Position numbers and translations under genes: made by a program
Notes under the pieces: generated by a model
Seen by the model: the letters and a program-made list of their open reading frames with translations, nothing else
Databases searched by the model: none
Told to the model about the DNA's origin: nothing
Shown: in pieces, positions 6,385-13,117 of the stretch
Position numbering within the stretch: the stretch's first letter is position 1
How the letters are laid out: each line of letters starts with the position of its first letter
NCBI GenBank assembly: GCA_965524675.1
Contig: CBERPN010000077.1
Coordinates: 1-15,788, forward strand
Length of the DNA stretch: 15,788 nt
Direction of reading: 5' to 3'
Source: CALLQB01 sp036479275
Lineage (GTDB): Bacteria > Actinomycetota > Acidimicrobiia > Acidimicrobiales > SHLQ01

Positions 6385-8978
6385 GGCTCGACCGGATTCG
6401 ACGGGTCGCCAATCACTCCTGACGCAGTGACCACACCTCTATCGAGTCGATCGGCGGCCGCAGCAGCACATCGGCGAGTGTCTGGCAGCGTTGCCGCTGT
6501 TGCGATCTGGCGAAGCAAATCGATAATTTGCTTGACCTGTCGAACGAAGTCGCCGCCGGTGAGGTCGTCGTCGAGCACATCGTCGAGGCCGCTGCCGAGC
6601 GACCAGGCATAAACAGCAGCGAATAGTGTGGCGTCGGGCTGAGTTGTTTCGAGCAGTCCGTGGTTCTTTTCGATGCGAATTAATGACCGGTGCAGTCGTT
6701 CCAGATCGCCAAAGCGATGTCTGGTTGTTTTTGTGGGGAACCAAGGAGCCGGAGGCGCTGTCGAACTACGATGTTCATAGGTGAATCCCGAGACCATTCC
6801 GGCAAGCTCAGCCTCGTCAAGGCCGTCGAGCAGGCCAGACGACAGTGACTCCGCGATCAGCAGGTCGCGTTCGTGGTAGAGCCTGCGTAGGGTTCTCCCC
6901 CGTTCGGTGAGAATCCAACCATTGAGATAGTCGAGCTCTTCAAGAACGTCCTTAACCGCATCGAATTGGCGGGTAATCGATCCTGAACGGCCAGCGATTC
7001 TTTCAGCGATCTTTGTGAGCTGTCGTTCGTCATCGTGAATCTGTTCGAGTAGTTCGAAGTCGTGGCGGCCAATGTCGACGCTGCTGTTTCCTTCACCTTC
7101 TTGCACGGCTTCGAGGTGTCGGGGCCGACCCGTGTCTGGACCCGCTCGTCGATTCTTTCGAAATGTGGCAAGCCCAAGTTCGTGCCCCACGGTATTGACG
7201 AACCTGTCGCTGTTGGGCGCGTACGGCTCTGGTAGGTCGAGCTTGCCAACCGTGTGAGGAGGCGCCGAGAAGTCGTCGGAATCGATTGTGAAGCTGTCGC
7301 CGCTGCTATTGACGAGTCGGATGCGAGCTTGTCCGCGTCGATACGCAGACGAGATCACGACGGCCTGTTCGTGATCAGGCGAGGCGGCCAGTACATCGCC
7401 CGGTACCAATCGTTCGATAGCACTCGCTATCAGATCTCTATCGGCATGGCTCGCCGGAGCTGAAAGAGCCGCTTTGTCAAGCACTTCGCGATCGAGCGAA
7501 AGCTTCTCGGTGGTGCTGGCGATGCTAGCTCGCAGTTTCTCGGAGCGAACGTCGAGCTTCACTATCGCCCGGTCGGCTTGGAACTGGGCAAAGGAGCGCC
7601 TTAGAAGTTCGTGGGCGTCAGCTTCGTCGACCCGCTCGACCAGGTTCACAGCCATGTTGTAGCTAGGCCGAAACGACGAATAGAGCGGAAAGCTCGAACT
7701 CCCGACAAGTCGTGCTACTTGATCGAACTGAACAAACGGCGACCAGAGAACAACCGCATGTCCGACCGGGTCGATCCCCCGCCTACCTGCGCGACCGGTT
7801 AGTTGGGTGTATTGACCGGGCGTGAGCGCTTCGTGGTGTTCGCCGGTGAATTTGGTCAACTTGTCGAGCACGACGGTCTTGGCTGGCATGTTGATACCCA
7901 TCGCCAGGGTTTCAGTGGCGAACACTGCTTTCACAAGCCCGGCGACAAAGCAGAGTTCGACGGTCTCTTTGAAGGCTGGAACCATTCCTGCATGGTGAGA
8001 TGCGACGCCGCGTTCTAGAGCTGACCTAAAGCGTTCGTATTCAAGCGCCAGCAGATCTGGCGCGGAGAGGTGGGCGCAATGCGCTGTTGCTATAGCCCGA
8101 ATTTCGTCGCGCTCCGCATCGGTTGTCAGGTCGAGCCCGCGGTCGACCGCGCCACTCACCGCATCGTCGCACCCGGCACGGCTAAAGACAAAGAAGATCA
8201 CTGGCAAAAGCTTTTTCGAGTTGAGGTAGCTGATGACGTCGAGGCGGCGAGGTGTGACGAAGCGTCGACGACCTTTGGGGCGACCCTTGCTAGAGCTGTG
8301 TCGGCCATCGCGTCGACCGGTCGCATCGAATCGAAACGCTTCTCTATTCGGGCTGCCCTTTATCAGGACCGGCATAACCTCAAGCTGCCGCGACCCCCGT
8401 TCGGCTACGGCGTAGAGATCGCGTAGCTCGACGGGGCGTTCGGTTTCGACCACGGCGACGGTCTCGCTGCGTATCTGGGTTATCCAAGCGGCGAGTTCAT
8501 CGGCATTTGAGACGGTCGCCGAGAGCGCAACCAGCCGTACTTCGAGAGGGAGGTGGATAATCACCTCCTCCCAAACGGGCCCACGGTAAGCATCCTGTAG
8601 ATAGTGGACTTCATCGAGGACCACGTAACGAAGACGATGCAGCAGGTCAGACCCAGCGTAGAGCATATTTCGCAGCACTTCGGTGGTCATAACAACCACT
8701 GCTGCTTCTGGGTTTACCGCATTGTCACCGGTTAGAAGCCCGACCTTGTCGACACCATAGATCTCCCGAAAGTCGCGAAATTTCTGATTGGATAGTGCCT
8801 TGATTGGAGTGGTGTAAAAGACCTTCTCGCCGGCCTTGATCGCATCGGCTATAGCGTGTTCAGCCACCACAGTCTTGCCGGATCCTGTCGGAGCGGCGAC
8901 CAAAACCGATCGGCCACTATCGAGTACCGAGATTGCGTCTAGCTGGAACCGATCGAGTTGAAAGTCGCGCGGCGTCAC
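6381..8978 (-). CDS. helY: Ski2-like DExH-box helicase HelY
   Basis: An 865-residue superfamily 2 helicase close to the ~900 residues of mycobacterial HelY. In order: Walker A APTGSGKT (29-36), motif Ia TTPIKALSNQK (56-66), TGD (83-85), DEVH (122-125), SAT (153-155), HHAGMVP (328-334), ATETLAMGINMPA (354-366) and motif VI QLTGRAGRRG (392-401). The last ~250 residues contain the DSHCT-type helical region found in Ski2/Mtr4 relatives. Such enzymes unwind RNA with ATP and feed exonucleases; the bacterial HelY substrate is not settled. The GTG start is 8 bases after the tatC stop, so it is co-transcribed with tatC, as in M. tuberculosis. A short basic Ser/Gly/Arg/Lys insert at about 222-240 looks like a surface loop. 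Confidence 0.93.
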   Translation of the reverse strand: MTPRDFQLDRFQLDAISVLDSGRSVLVAAPTGSGKTVVAEHAIADAIKAGEKVFYTTPIKALSNQKFRDFREIYGVDKVGLLTGDNAVNPEAAVVVMTTEVLRNMLYAGSDLLHRLRYVVLDEVHYLQDAYRGPVWEEVIIHLPLEVRLVALSATVSNADELAAWITQIRSETVAVVETERPVELRDLYAVAERGSRQLEVMPVLIKGSPNREAFRFDATGRRDGRHSSSKGRPKGRRRFVTPRRLDVISYLNSKKLLPVIFFVFSRAGCDDAVSGAVDRGLDLTTDAERDEIRAIATAHCAHLSAPDLLALEYERFRSALERGVASHHAGMVPAFKETVELCFVAGLVKAVFATETLAMGINMPAKTVVLDKLTKFTGEHHEALTPGQYTQLTGRAGRRGIDPVGHAVVLWSPFVQFDQVARLVGSSSFPLYSSFRPSYNMAVNLVERVDEADAHELLRRSFAQFQADRAIVKLDVRSEKLRASIASTTEKLSLDREVLDKAALSAPASHADRDLIASAIERLVPGDVLAASPDHEQAVVISSAYRRGQARIRLVNSSGDSFTIDSDDFSAPPHTVGKLDLPEPYAPNSDRFVNTVGHELGLATFRKNRRAGPDTGRPRHLEAVQEGEGNSSVDIGRHDFELLEQIHDDERQLTKIAERIAGRSGSITRQFDAVKDVLEELDYLNGWILTERGRTLRRLYHERDLLIAESLSSGLLDGLDEAELAGMVSGFTYEHRSSTAPPAPWFPTKTTRHRFGDLERLHRSLIRIEKNHGLLETTQPDATLFAAVYAWSLGSGLDDVLDDDLTGGDFVRQVKQIIDLLRQIATAATLPDTRRCAAAAADRLDRGVVTASGVIGDPSNPVEP

Positions 8979-8986
8979 AATCGGCG

Positions 8987-9769
8987 CTAAGACTTAGCTA
9001 GTCGGCGGTTGCGAACAACCCCAAAGAGAATCGAAATCTCGTAGAAGAGGTACATCGGGATAGACAGGGCAAGAAGTGTTATCGGATCACCGCTCGGGGT
9101 GACCACGGCGACCAAGATGACGATTCCTACAATTGCAAAACGGCGACCGCTTCGAAGCGTCTTTGTGTTGACGATTCCGGCGAGCTGGAGAAAAATCAGC
9201 AATATCGGAAACTGAAACCCGATTCCGAAGGCGATCAGCATCTTGATGACAAAACTCAGGTACGGCCCGGGTCTGTAGACGGTGACATAGTCGAGTCCGC
9301 CGATCTCGGTGAGGAATTCGAGTGCCCGAGGCAGGCTCCAGAAGGCCAGCGATACTCCAAGCGCGAAGAGCAGTACGCCTGATACTACGAACGGGATGGC
9401 ATACTTTTTTTCGTGCGGGTATAGGCCTGGGGTGATGAACTGCCACACTTGCCACAGCACCACGGGTACCGCCAGAGCGAACCCACCGTATGCGGCGACA
9501 GTGATTCTTACATTGAGTTCGCCCAGCGGCTCGTCGATGAGCAGGCTGCATTCGCCAACATCAACACCGGCTGCTTGAAGGGCATCGGGGTTTACCACGT
9601 CGCAGTACGGGGCGACCAGAACCTCCAGAATTTTGGGACCGAAGATCCAACAGAGGATCGCGCCAACGACGATGGCCAGCGCCGAGCGAATCACCCGACT
9701 ACGTAACTCGGTGAGGTGTTCGATCAGGGTCATGCGACCCTCGACCTCAGGTGTTTCGGTATCGGCCAC
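8987..9769 (-). CDS. tatC: Sec-independent protein translocase subunit TatC
   Basis: The protein has 260 residues with six hydrophobic segments typical of TatC. The cytoplasmic N-terminus carries MTLIEHLTELRSR, which in the family helps bind the twin-arginine signal peptide. The first periplasmic loop is enlarged (Cys56 and Cys74), followed by WQFITPGLYPHEKK, another TatC hallmark. Later come FQFPILLIFLQLAGI and AVVTPSGDP. It forms the receptor complex for folded Tat substrates in the inner membrane together with the small single-span subunit encoded upstream. The GTG at 9769 lies 2 bases after the tatB stop. An ATG at 9733, preceded by GAGGG, is an alternative start 12 codons in. Confidence 0.95.
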   Translation of the reverse strand: MADTETPEVEGRMTLIEHLTELRSRVIRSALAIVVGAILCWIFGPKILEVLVAPYCDVVNPDALQAAGVDVGECSLLIDEPLGELNVRITVAAYGGFALAVPVVLWQVWQFITPGLYPHEKKYAIPFVVSGVLLFALGVSLAFWSLPRALEFLTEIGGLDYVTVYRPGPYLSFVIKMLIAFGIGFQFPILLIFLQLAGIVNTKTLRSGRRFAIVGIVILVAVVTPSGDPITLLALSIPMYLFYEISILFGVVRNRRLAKS

Positions 9770-9771
9770 GC

Positions 9772-10287
9772 TTAAAGGTCAGATTCGATCGCGTCGTCTA
9801 CAGGGTCAACAGAATTGGGCTTGTCGGACTCGGTCTGGGAGTCGTCTGGCGGTGTGGCTGGTGCTACTTGCTGAATGTCTGCGGCGCCGCTATCTGCATC
9901 CGCTTCTTCGCTGAAGGTGCTGTCGACGGTGGCGGGCTTGTCGGTCTTGTCGCTGTTCTCGCTGCTGTCGGTGTTGTCAGTGTTGTCGGTGTTAACAAAG
10001 GGCTCATTGTTTTCTGACAATGGCGTTCCGGCGGGTTCGGACTTGTTTTGCGCTTGTTTTGAGTCGGCGACCGCTTTCTCGCCGCGCTTGCGGGCGCCCT
10101 GTTCGACGGACTTGTCATCGATCATCGCAGCAGAACGCAGTTCGTCTTGGAAGCCGCTAGAGATCCGCCGCATCTCGCCAATAAAACCGCCAAGCTTCTT
10201 GGCGGCTTCAGGCAGTTTGTCGGGGCCAAGAACAATCAGCGCCACGAACAAAATCACGAGGATTTCTCCTGCACCCACGGATCCCAT
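9772..10287 (-). CDS. tatB: Twin-arginine translocase TatA/TatB-family subunit, TatB-like
   Basis: The 171-residue protein starts with MGSVGAGEILVILFVALIVL, a single membrane span, then LGPDKLPEAAKKLGG, the hinge and amphipathic helix of the family. Glu8 in the membrane entry, the LGP hinge, the helix ending in FQDELRSA and the long C-terminal tail fit TatB better than TatA, although the gene in this position in M. tuberculosis is called tatA. It may serve both roles, as no second small subunit is in the window. The last ~100 residues are hydrophilic, with a TDNTDNTD repeat and an Asp/Ser/Pro-rich acidic end. The ATG lacks a Shine-Dalgarno, but TAGACT is 6 bases upstream. It pairs with tatC through a 2-base gap. 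Confidence 0.88.
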   Translation of the reverse strand: MGSVGAGEILVILFVALIVLGPDKLPEAAKKLGGFIGEMRRISSGFQDELRSAAMIDDKSVEQGARKRGEKAVADSKQAQNKSEPAGTPLSENNEPFVNTDNTDNTDSSENSDKTDKPATVDSTFSEEADADSGAADIQQVAPATPPDDSQTESDKPNSVDPVDDAIESDL

Positions 10288-10293
10288 GAATGC

Positions 10294-10299
10294 AGTCTA
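10294..10299 (-). promoter_or_regulatory. Candidate -10 hexamer, leaderless tatB start
   Basis: TAGACT on the minus strand ends 6 bases before the tatB ATG, fitting TANNNT at the spacing of a leaderless transcript. It would be the promoter of the tatB-tatC-helY unit. No strong -35 is seen; TTGCCG lies 19 bases further upstream. Confidence 0.35.
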
Positions 10300-10323
10300 A
10301 CGAAGCCAAAGGCCCAAGCGGCA

Positions 10324-10587
10324 ATGGGCAAGCCGCAAGCCAAGAAGCCAAGCAATCAGCAAACTAAAGCATCCAAGAAGACCACCGGTGCGCAGCGGCC
10401 GCCTCCGTGGCGTGAACGGCCCGGCTGGAAGCCAGTGCTCAGGTACCGCCCAAAGGACTGGCAGAACAAAATCCGGTTCCCGGCGCGGTCACGTACAACA
10501 CCAGAGCGCCGCCAGGTACAGGTCAGTGGGCGCAGTCTGACGAGCCAAGAAGACCACCGGTGCGCAGCGGCCGCCTCCGTGGCGTGA
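10324..10587 (+). CDS. Possible small basic, Trp/Pro-rich protein
   Basis: An 87-codon ATG frame running away from tatB. Residues 1-24 are Lys/Gln-rich, and 25-53 read PPPWRERPGW then KPVLRYRPKDWQNKIRF, unusually rich in Trp, Pro and Arg, with mostly G/C third positions. The first 65-base repeat copy encodes KKTTGAQRPPPWRERPGW within it. The second copy is in another frame here and ends the ORF with low-value sequence, so the natural 3' end may have been altered by the duplication. No Shine-Dalgarno is visible and the start is only 36 bases from the tatB start. It could equally be noncoding repeat DNA. I do not recognise a family. Confidence 0.3.
   Translation: MGKPQAKKPSNQQTKASKKTTGAQRPPPWRERPGWKPVLRYRPKDWQNKIRFPARSRTTPERRQVQVSGRSLTSQEDHRCAAAASVA
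10373..10437. repeat. 65-base direct repeat, copy 1
   Basis: This copy matches 10545-10609 over 65 bases with one mismatch (A/G near the end), at an offset of 172 bases. It is GC-rich and can fold: CGCC-TCCGT-GGCG inside it, or alternatively GGCCG/CGGCC arms. In one + strand frame it encodes KKTTGAQRPPPWRERPGWK. The 107 bases between the copies are unique. Together the copies fill most of the 322-base stretch between tatB and the zinc-ribbon gene. Confidence 0.9.
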
Positions 10588-10609
10588 ACGGCCCGGCTGG
10601 AGGCCAGTG
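10545..10609. repeat. 65-base direct repeat, copy 2
   Basis: The second copy ends at the base directly before the TAA (10610-10612) of the zinc-ribbon gene on the minus strand. In that gene's 3' direction its CTGG/CCAG and CGCC/GGCG hairpins would be the first structures after the stop. The 172-base offset is not a multiple of three, so the peptide encoded by copy 1 is shifted by one frame here. Confidence 0.9.
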
Positions 10610-10939
10610 TTAGTCGAGCAGTCCCTGGAGAGCTTCGTCGAGGACGTTCTCGTTGTGGAGTTGCGCGTGAAAGTCGATGATGTCGTCGTGGGTGATTGGC
10701 TTGCCGGACTTCGATTCGTAGAGCTCCTCGGGGAGGGTCCAGGTATCCATGTGCACACCCGATGCGACGAGCAGGTCGATGGTTCGATGTTCGGCCGACT
10801 TCACTACCGTCATCTGGCAGACCGGGCAGCGAAACGAGTATTCGCCTCGATCGTCGTCGAGGCAAACGCGTACCCGAACGTCTGAAGTTGTGAGTTCTAC
10901 ATCCCCGCATGTGGGACAAGTTGCTCGAATGGTTGCCAT
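10610..10939 (-). CDS. Small zinc-ribbon protein, conserved in actinobacteria
   Basis: This 109-residue protein opens with MATIRATCPTCGDVEL and carries Cys8-x2-Cys11 and Cys38-x2-Cys41, a C4 zinc ribbon with about 26 residues between the pairs. The second half is a helical region (VKSAEHRTIDLLVASGV, then PITHDDIIDFHAQLHN). From memory, similar ATCPxCGDVEL proteins occur across Actinobacteria; their job is not known to me, and nucleic-acid or protein binding is inference. I chose the ATG at 10939 rather than a longer frame beginning at 10972 because the zinc-ribbon family starts at MAT/MPT. No clear Shine-Dalgarno is seen. It is divergent from the phosphodiesterase gene, with 183 bases between them, and separated from tatB by the repeat region. 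Confidence 0.83.
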   Translation of the reverse strand: MATIRATCPTCGDVELTTSDVRVRVCLDDDRGEYSFRCPVCQMTVVKSAEHRTIDLLVASGVHMDTWTLPEELYESKSGKPITHDDIIDFHAQLHNENVLDEALQGLLD

Positions 10940-11002
10940 GATTCGCTTTCGTCTGGCGGTACGACACACCAACTATCGGCACCAAACCCACTCGCCTTAA
11001 CA

Positions 11003-11014
11003 GGTCGATCGACC
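11003..11014. promoter_or_regulatory. Perfect 12-base palindrome between divergent genes
   Basis: GGTCGATCGACC is its own reverse complement and lies in the 183-base gap between the zinc-ribbon gene and the phosphodiesterase gene. A second short dyad, GGCC-GTAA-GGCC, is at 11068-11079. Either could be an operator. TCGA-type words are common in this window, so chance is a real alternative. Confidence 0.25.
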
Positions 11015-11122
11015 CCTTCGGCGTATGCAAAAGCGGCTCCGATGGCCCAGTGTTTGCACAGTTCATAGGCCGTAAGGCCGTGCGGATTGCTCAGGCGACC
11101 AATAGCGCGCCAGCATGGAGCG

Positions 11123-11833
11123 ATGGGTAGTCAAATTGAGTCATTGCTCTCGCCGCCGATTGGGTTCGCTCACCGTGGTGCTAGTGCCCACGCGCGCGAA
11201 AACACCCTCGAAGCGTTCGACCTGGCAAAGAAGCTTGGTGCAACCGGTCTCGAGAGCGATGTCTGGCTAACCGCAGATGGTGTTGCGGTACTCGATCACG
11301 ACGGCGTCGTCCGCAAGAAGCTTGTCCAGCGACAGCCCATTGGAGAGATCCTTAGGGCCGACCTGCCCGAGCACATTCCTAGTCTTTCTGAGTTCTACGG
11401 CAAGATCGGCACCGATCTGCCCCTGTCGCTCGATGTATGCGACGCGAATGCCTTCTCGGCGGTAATCGACGCTGCTGAGGCCGCGAATGCTACAGAGAAC
11501 CTCTGGCTGTGCTTTCGCGACCTTGAGCAGCTAGTCGCTTGGCGTCCCGAGTCTGGAGCGGCAAAGCTAGTGCACTCAACGAAGCTTACGGCAATGGAGC
11601 TGGGAGCGGAGCGTCACGCCGCGGTGCTCGCCGAACACTCAATCGATGCCGTCAACATGCGCAATACCGAGTGGTCGGGCGGTCTAACCACTTTGTTTCA
11701 TCGCTTCGGCATTCTCGGGTTCGCATGGGATTGCCAACACCTCCGGGTAATCGTGGAGATGTTCGATATGGGAACCGACGCGATCTACAGCGATCATGTC
11801 GACAGGATCGCCGAAGCGCTCACCGCACTCTAA
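11123..11833 (+). CDS. Glycerophosphodiester phosphodiesterase (GDPD family)
   Basis: From the ATG at 11123 the protein has 236 residues, the usual size of a soluble GDPD. The signature is complete: GFAHRGAS with His17-Arg18, ENT at 27-29, the metal-site pair Glu44 and Asp46 in LESDVWLTADG, and VLDHDG with His59. The C-terminal part, FAWDCQHLRVIVEMF then GTDAIYSDHVDRI, matches the final strand and helix. The enzyme hydrolyses deacylated phospholipid diesters to glycerol-3-phosphate and an alcohol. There is no signal peptide, so it is probably cytosolic. GGAG lies just upstream of the ATG; a TTG at 11087 would add 12 residues and seems less likely. It is the only + strand gene between tatB and pafA supported by clear homology, and it converges with lepB. 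Confidence 0.88.
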   Translation: MGSQIESLLSPPIGFAHRGASAHARENTLEAFDLAKKLGATGLESDVWLTADGVAVLDHDGVVRKKLVQRQPIGEILRADLPEHIPSLSEFYGKIGTDLPLSLDVCDANAFSAVIDAAEAANATENLWLCFRDLEQLVAWRPESGAAKLVHSTKLTAMELGAERHAAVLAEHSIDAVNMRNTEWSGGLTTLFHRFGILGFAWDCQHLRVIVEMFDMGTDAIYSDHVDRIAEALTAL

Positions 11834-11865
11834 GGGGCTTAGGCAGTGGGTGAGAGTACTGTGCC

Positions 11866-11886
11866 CGGGCGGCCTCTGTGGCCCCG
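11866..11886. terminator. Candidate bidirectional hairpin between convergent genes
   Basis: CGGG and GCC pair with GGC and CCCG around a TCTGT loop, with a 2-base bulge, in the 81-base gap between the phosphodiesterase and lepB stops. There is no T-tract, so it is a weak terminator call based mainly on position. The surrounding 11861-11893 resembles the 65-base repeat. Confidence 0.25.
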
Positions 11887-11914
11887 AACGGCCTACACGG
11901 AGTGCAAGTACTAG

Positions 11915-13045
11915 TCAGAGGGCGGTGATATCGCCGAGCGGCCAGACCTTTAGGAAGGCCCGACCGACCACCAAGTCTGTGTCGATGGGCCCGAACCTGC
12001 GGCTGTCCTGTGAGTTGCCACGGTTGTCGCCCATCATGAAGATATGGCCCTCAGGAACTAGGCATGAGTTCTGCTCGCTGCTGTCGTTAGCGCAGTTTTC
12101 GGTCCAGACCGGACCGTTGGTAACGACACCTTCGCCAATGTAGGGCTCGACGAGCTCTTTGCCGTCGATGTAGATAGTTCCGCCGCGTACTTCGACGGTT
12201 TCGCCCGCCGTAGCTATGACACGCTTTATCAGGTCTTCAGGCTGGCCCTGTTGTATGACCGGGCGCTTGAATACCATCACGTCGCCTCGGTTTGCCGCCT
12301 TGCTGAGCTTATTGACCAGCACCCTGTCGTCTTCGACGAGAGTTTGTTCCATCGATGGCGACGGAATGTAGTACGCCTGCAGCAGAAAAGACTTGATGAT
12401 GAGCGCCACTGCCAGCGCTCCGGCCACGACTACGGCCCATTCGATGAGCGATCGAAGCCGTGGGTTGATGGCGCCGTAGTCGATTTCGTGGCCCGCCTGG
12501 CCAGCGTCGGACAAGAGTGCGTCGGCTGGCTCGCTAGCTCTTGGAGGCAGTTCGGCGGCCCTGGGTTTTTCGATCGCTCTAACCGTTGGCACAGTTGCTT
12601 CAGGGGCTTGGACAGCCTTGACTATTGGTTGTTCGCTCGGAAGTACTCGGCGAACAGGCGCTTGAGGCTGGGGCGTTGGTCGAGCGGCTGGCAGCGCATG
12701 ATCGGCTACTGGTGGCGGCGTAGCTTGCTCAGCCTTTTGCTCGACCACGGACGGCCGTGGCGACACGAGCGATGAAGCGGGAACTTGTTCGCGAGCCTGA
12801 GTCGGAACTGGCTCAGGTCGCGCGACGGGCGGCGGATTCGACGTGATTGGCTCATCTCGAGGTACTTCGACAGGTTTCACACTCGGGTTCGGTGTGGGCG
12901 TGTCTAGGTTGTTGGTGGAAACGGCCTGACGGTGCTCGGAAGCTCGCCGACGGGCGCGCTCGGCGATTCGTTCGGCAAAGTCGGGGCTATCGAGTGATAG
13001 GCCGCCAACGTCGGGCGAAATAGGCTCATCGGGCTGGTGCGGCAC
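11915..13045 (-). CDS. lepB: Signal peptidase I with long Pro-rich cytoplasmic extension
   Basis: The catalytic part matches bacterial type I signal peptidases (S26). A membrane span covers about 203-222, then IPSPSMEQTL with nucleophile Ser231, RGDVMVFKRP, DLIKRVIA with general base Lys274, and box E GDNRGNSQDSR (339-349). Two cysteines (318, 328) in the outer loop could form a disulfide. The enzyme cleaves signal peptides on the outer membrane face and would process Sec and Tat exports. Unusually, about 200 residues precede the span, mostly Pro/Ala/Val/Glu-rich and apparently disordered; the total of 376 exceeds the usual 200-290. The GTG start has no strong Shine-Dalgarno; TAGGGT lies 9 bases upstream. 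It follows pafC after 72 bases. Confidence 0.93.
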   Translation of the reverse strand: MPHQPDEPISPDVGGLSLDSPDFAERIAERARRRASEHRQAVSTNNLDTPTPNPSVKPVEVPRDEPITSNPPPVARPEPVPTQAREQVPASSLVSPRPSVVEQKAEQATPPPVADHALPAARPTPQPQAPVRRVLPSEQPIVKAVQAPEATVPTVRAIEKPRAAELPPRASEPADALLSDAGQAGHEIDYGAINPRLRSLIEWAVVVAGALAVALIIKSFLLQAYYIPSPSMEQTLVEDDRVLVNKLSKAANRGDVMVFKRPVIQQGQPEDLIKRVIATAGETVEVRGGTIYIDGKELVEPYIGEGVVTNGPVWTENCANDSSEQNSCLVPEGHIFMMGDNRGNSQDSRRFGPIDTDLVVGRAFLKVWPLGDITAL

Positions 13046-13054
13046 AGTGGCTCG

Positions 13055-13060
13055 ACCCTA
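13055..13060 (-). promoter_or_regulatory. Candidate -10 hexamer before lepB
   Basis: TAGGGT on the minus strand fits TANNNT and ends 9 bases before the lepB GTG. AGGG within the same word could instead act as a weak Shine-Dalgarno, so the two readings compete. Confidence 0.22.
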
Positions 13061-13117
13061 CAGCCTGGCGCTAGCCAACTGCGCGCACTGTCGCATCATT
13101 ATGTTGGTTCGTAACAA

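Noticed and set aside
10288..10609. Insertion-sequence remnant
   Set aside because: The copies are direct repeats with no terminal inverted repeats or transposase fragment, and no target-site duplication is visible.
10356..11066. 236-codon minus-strand open frame across the repeat and zinc-ribbon gene
   Set aside because: It is out of frame with the zinc-ribbon gene, which has a clear C4 motif and family-like start. The translation is Arg/Ser-rich with no domain.
10940..11122. tRNA or small RNA gene in the divergent gap
   Set aside because: No cloverleaf, T-loop consensus or terminator with a T-tract could be found; only short palindromes are present.
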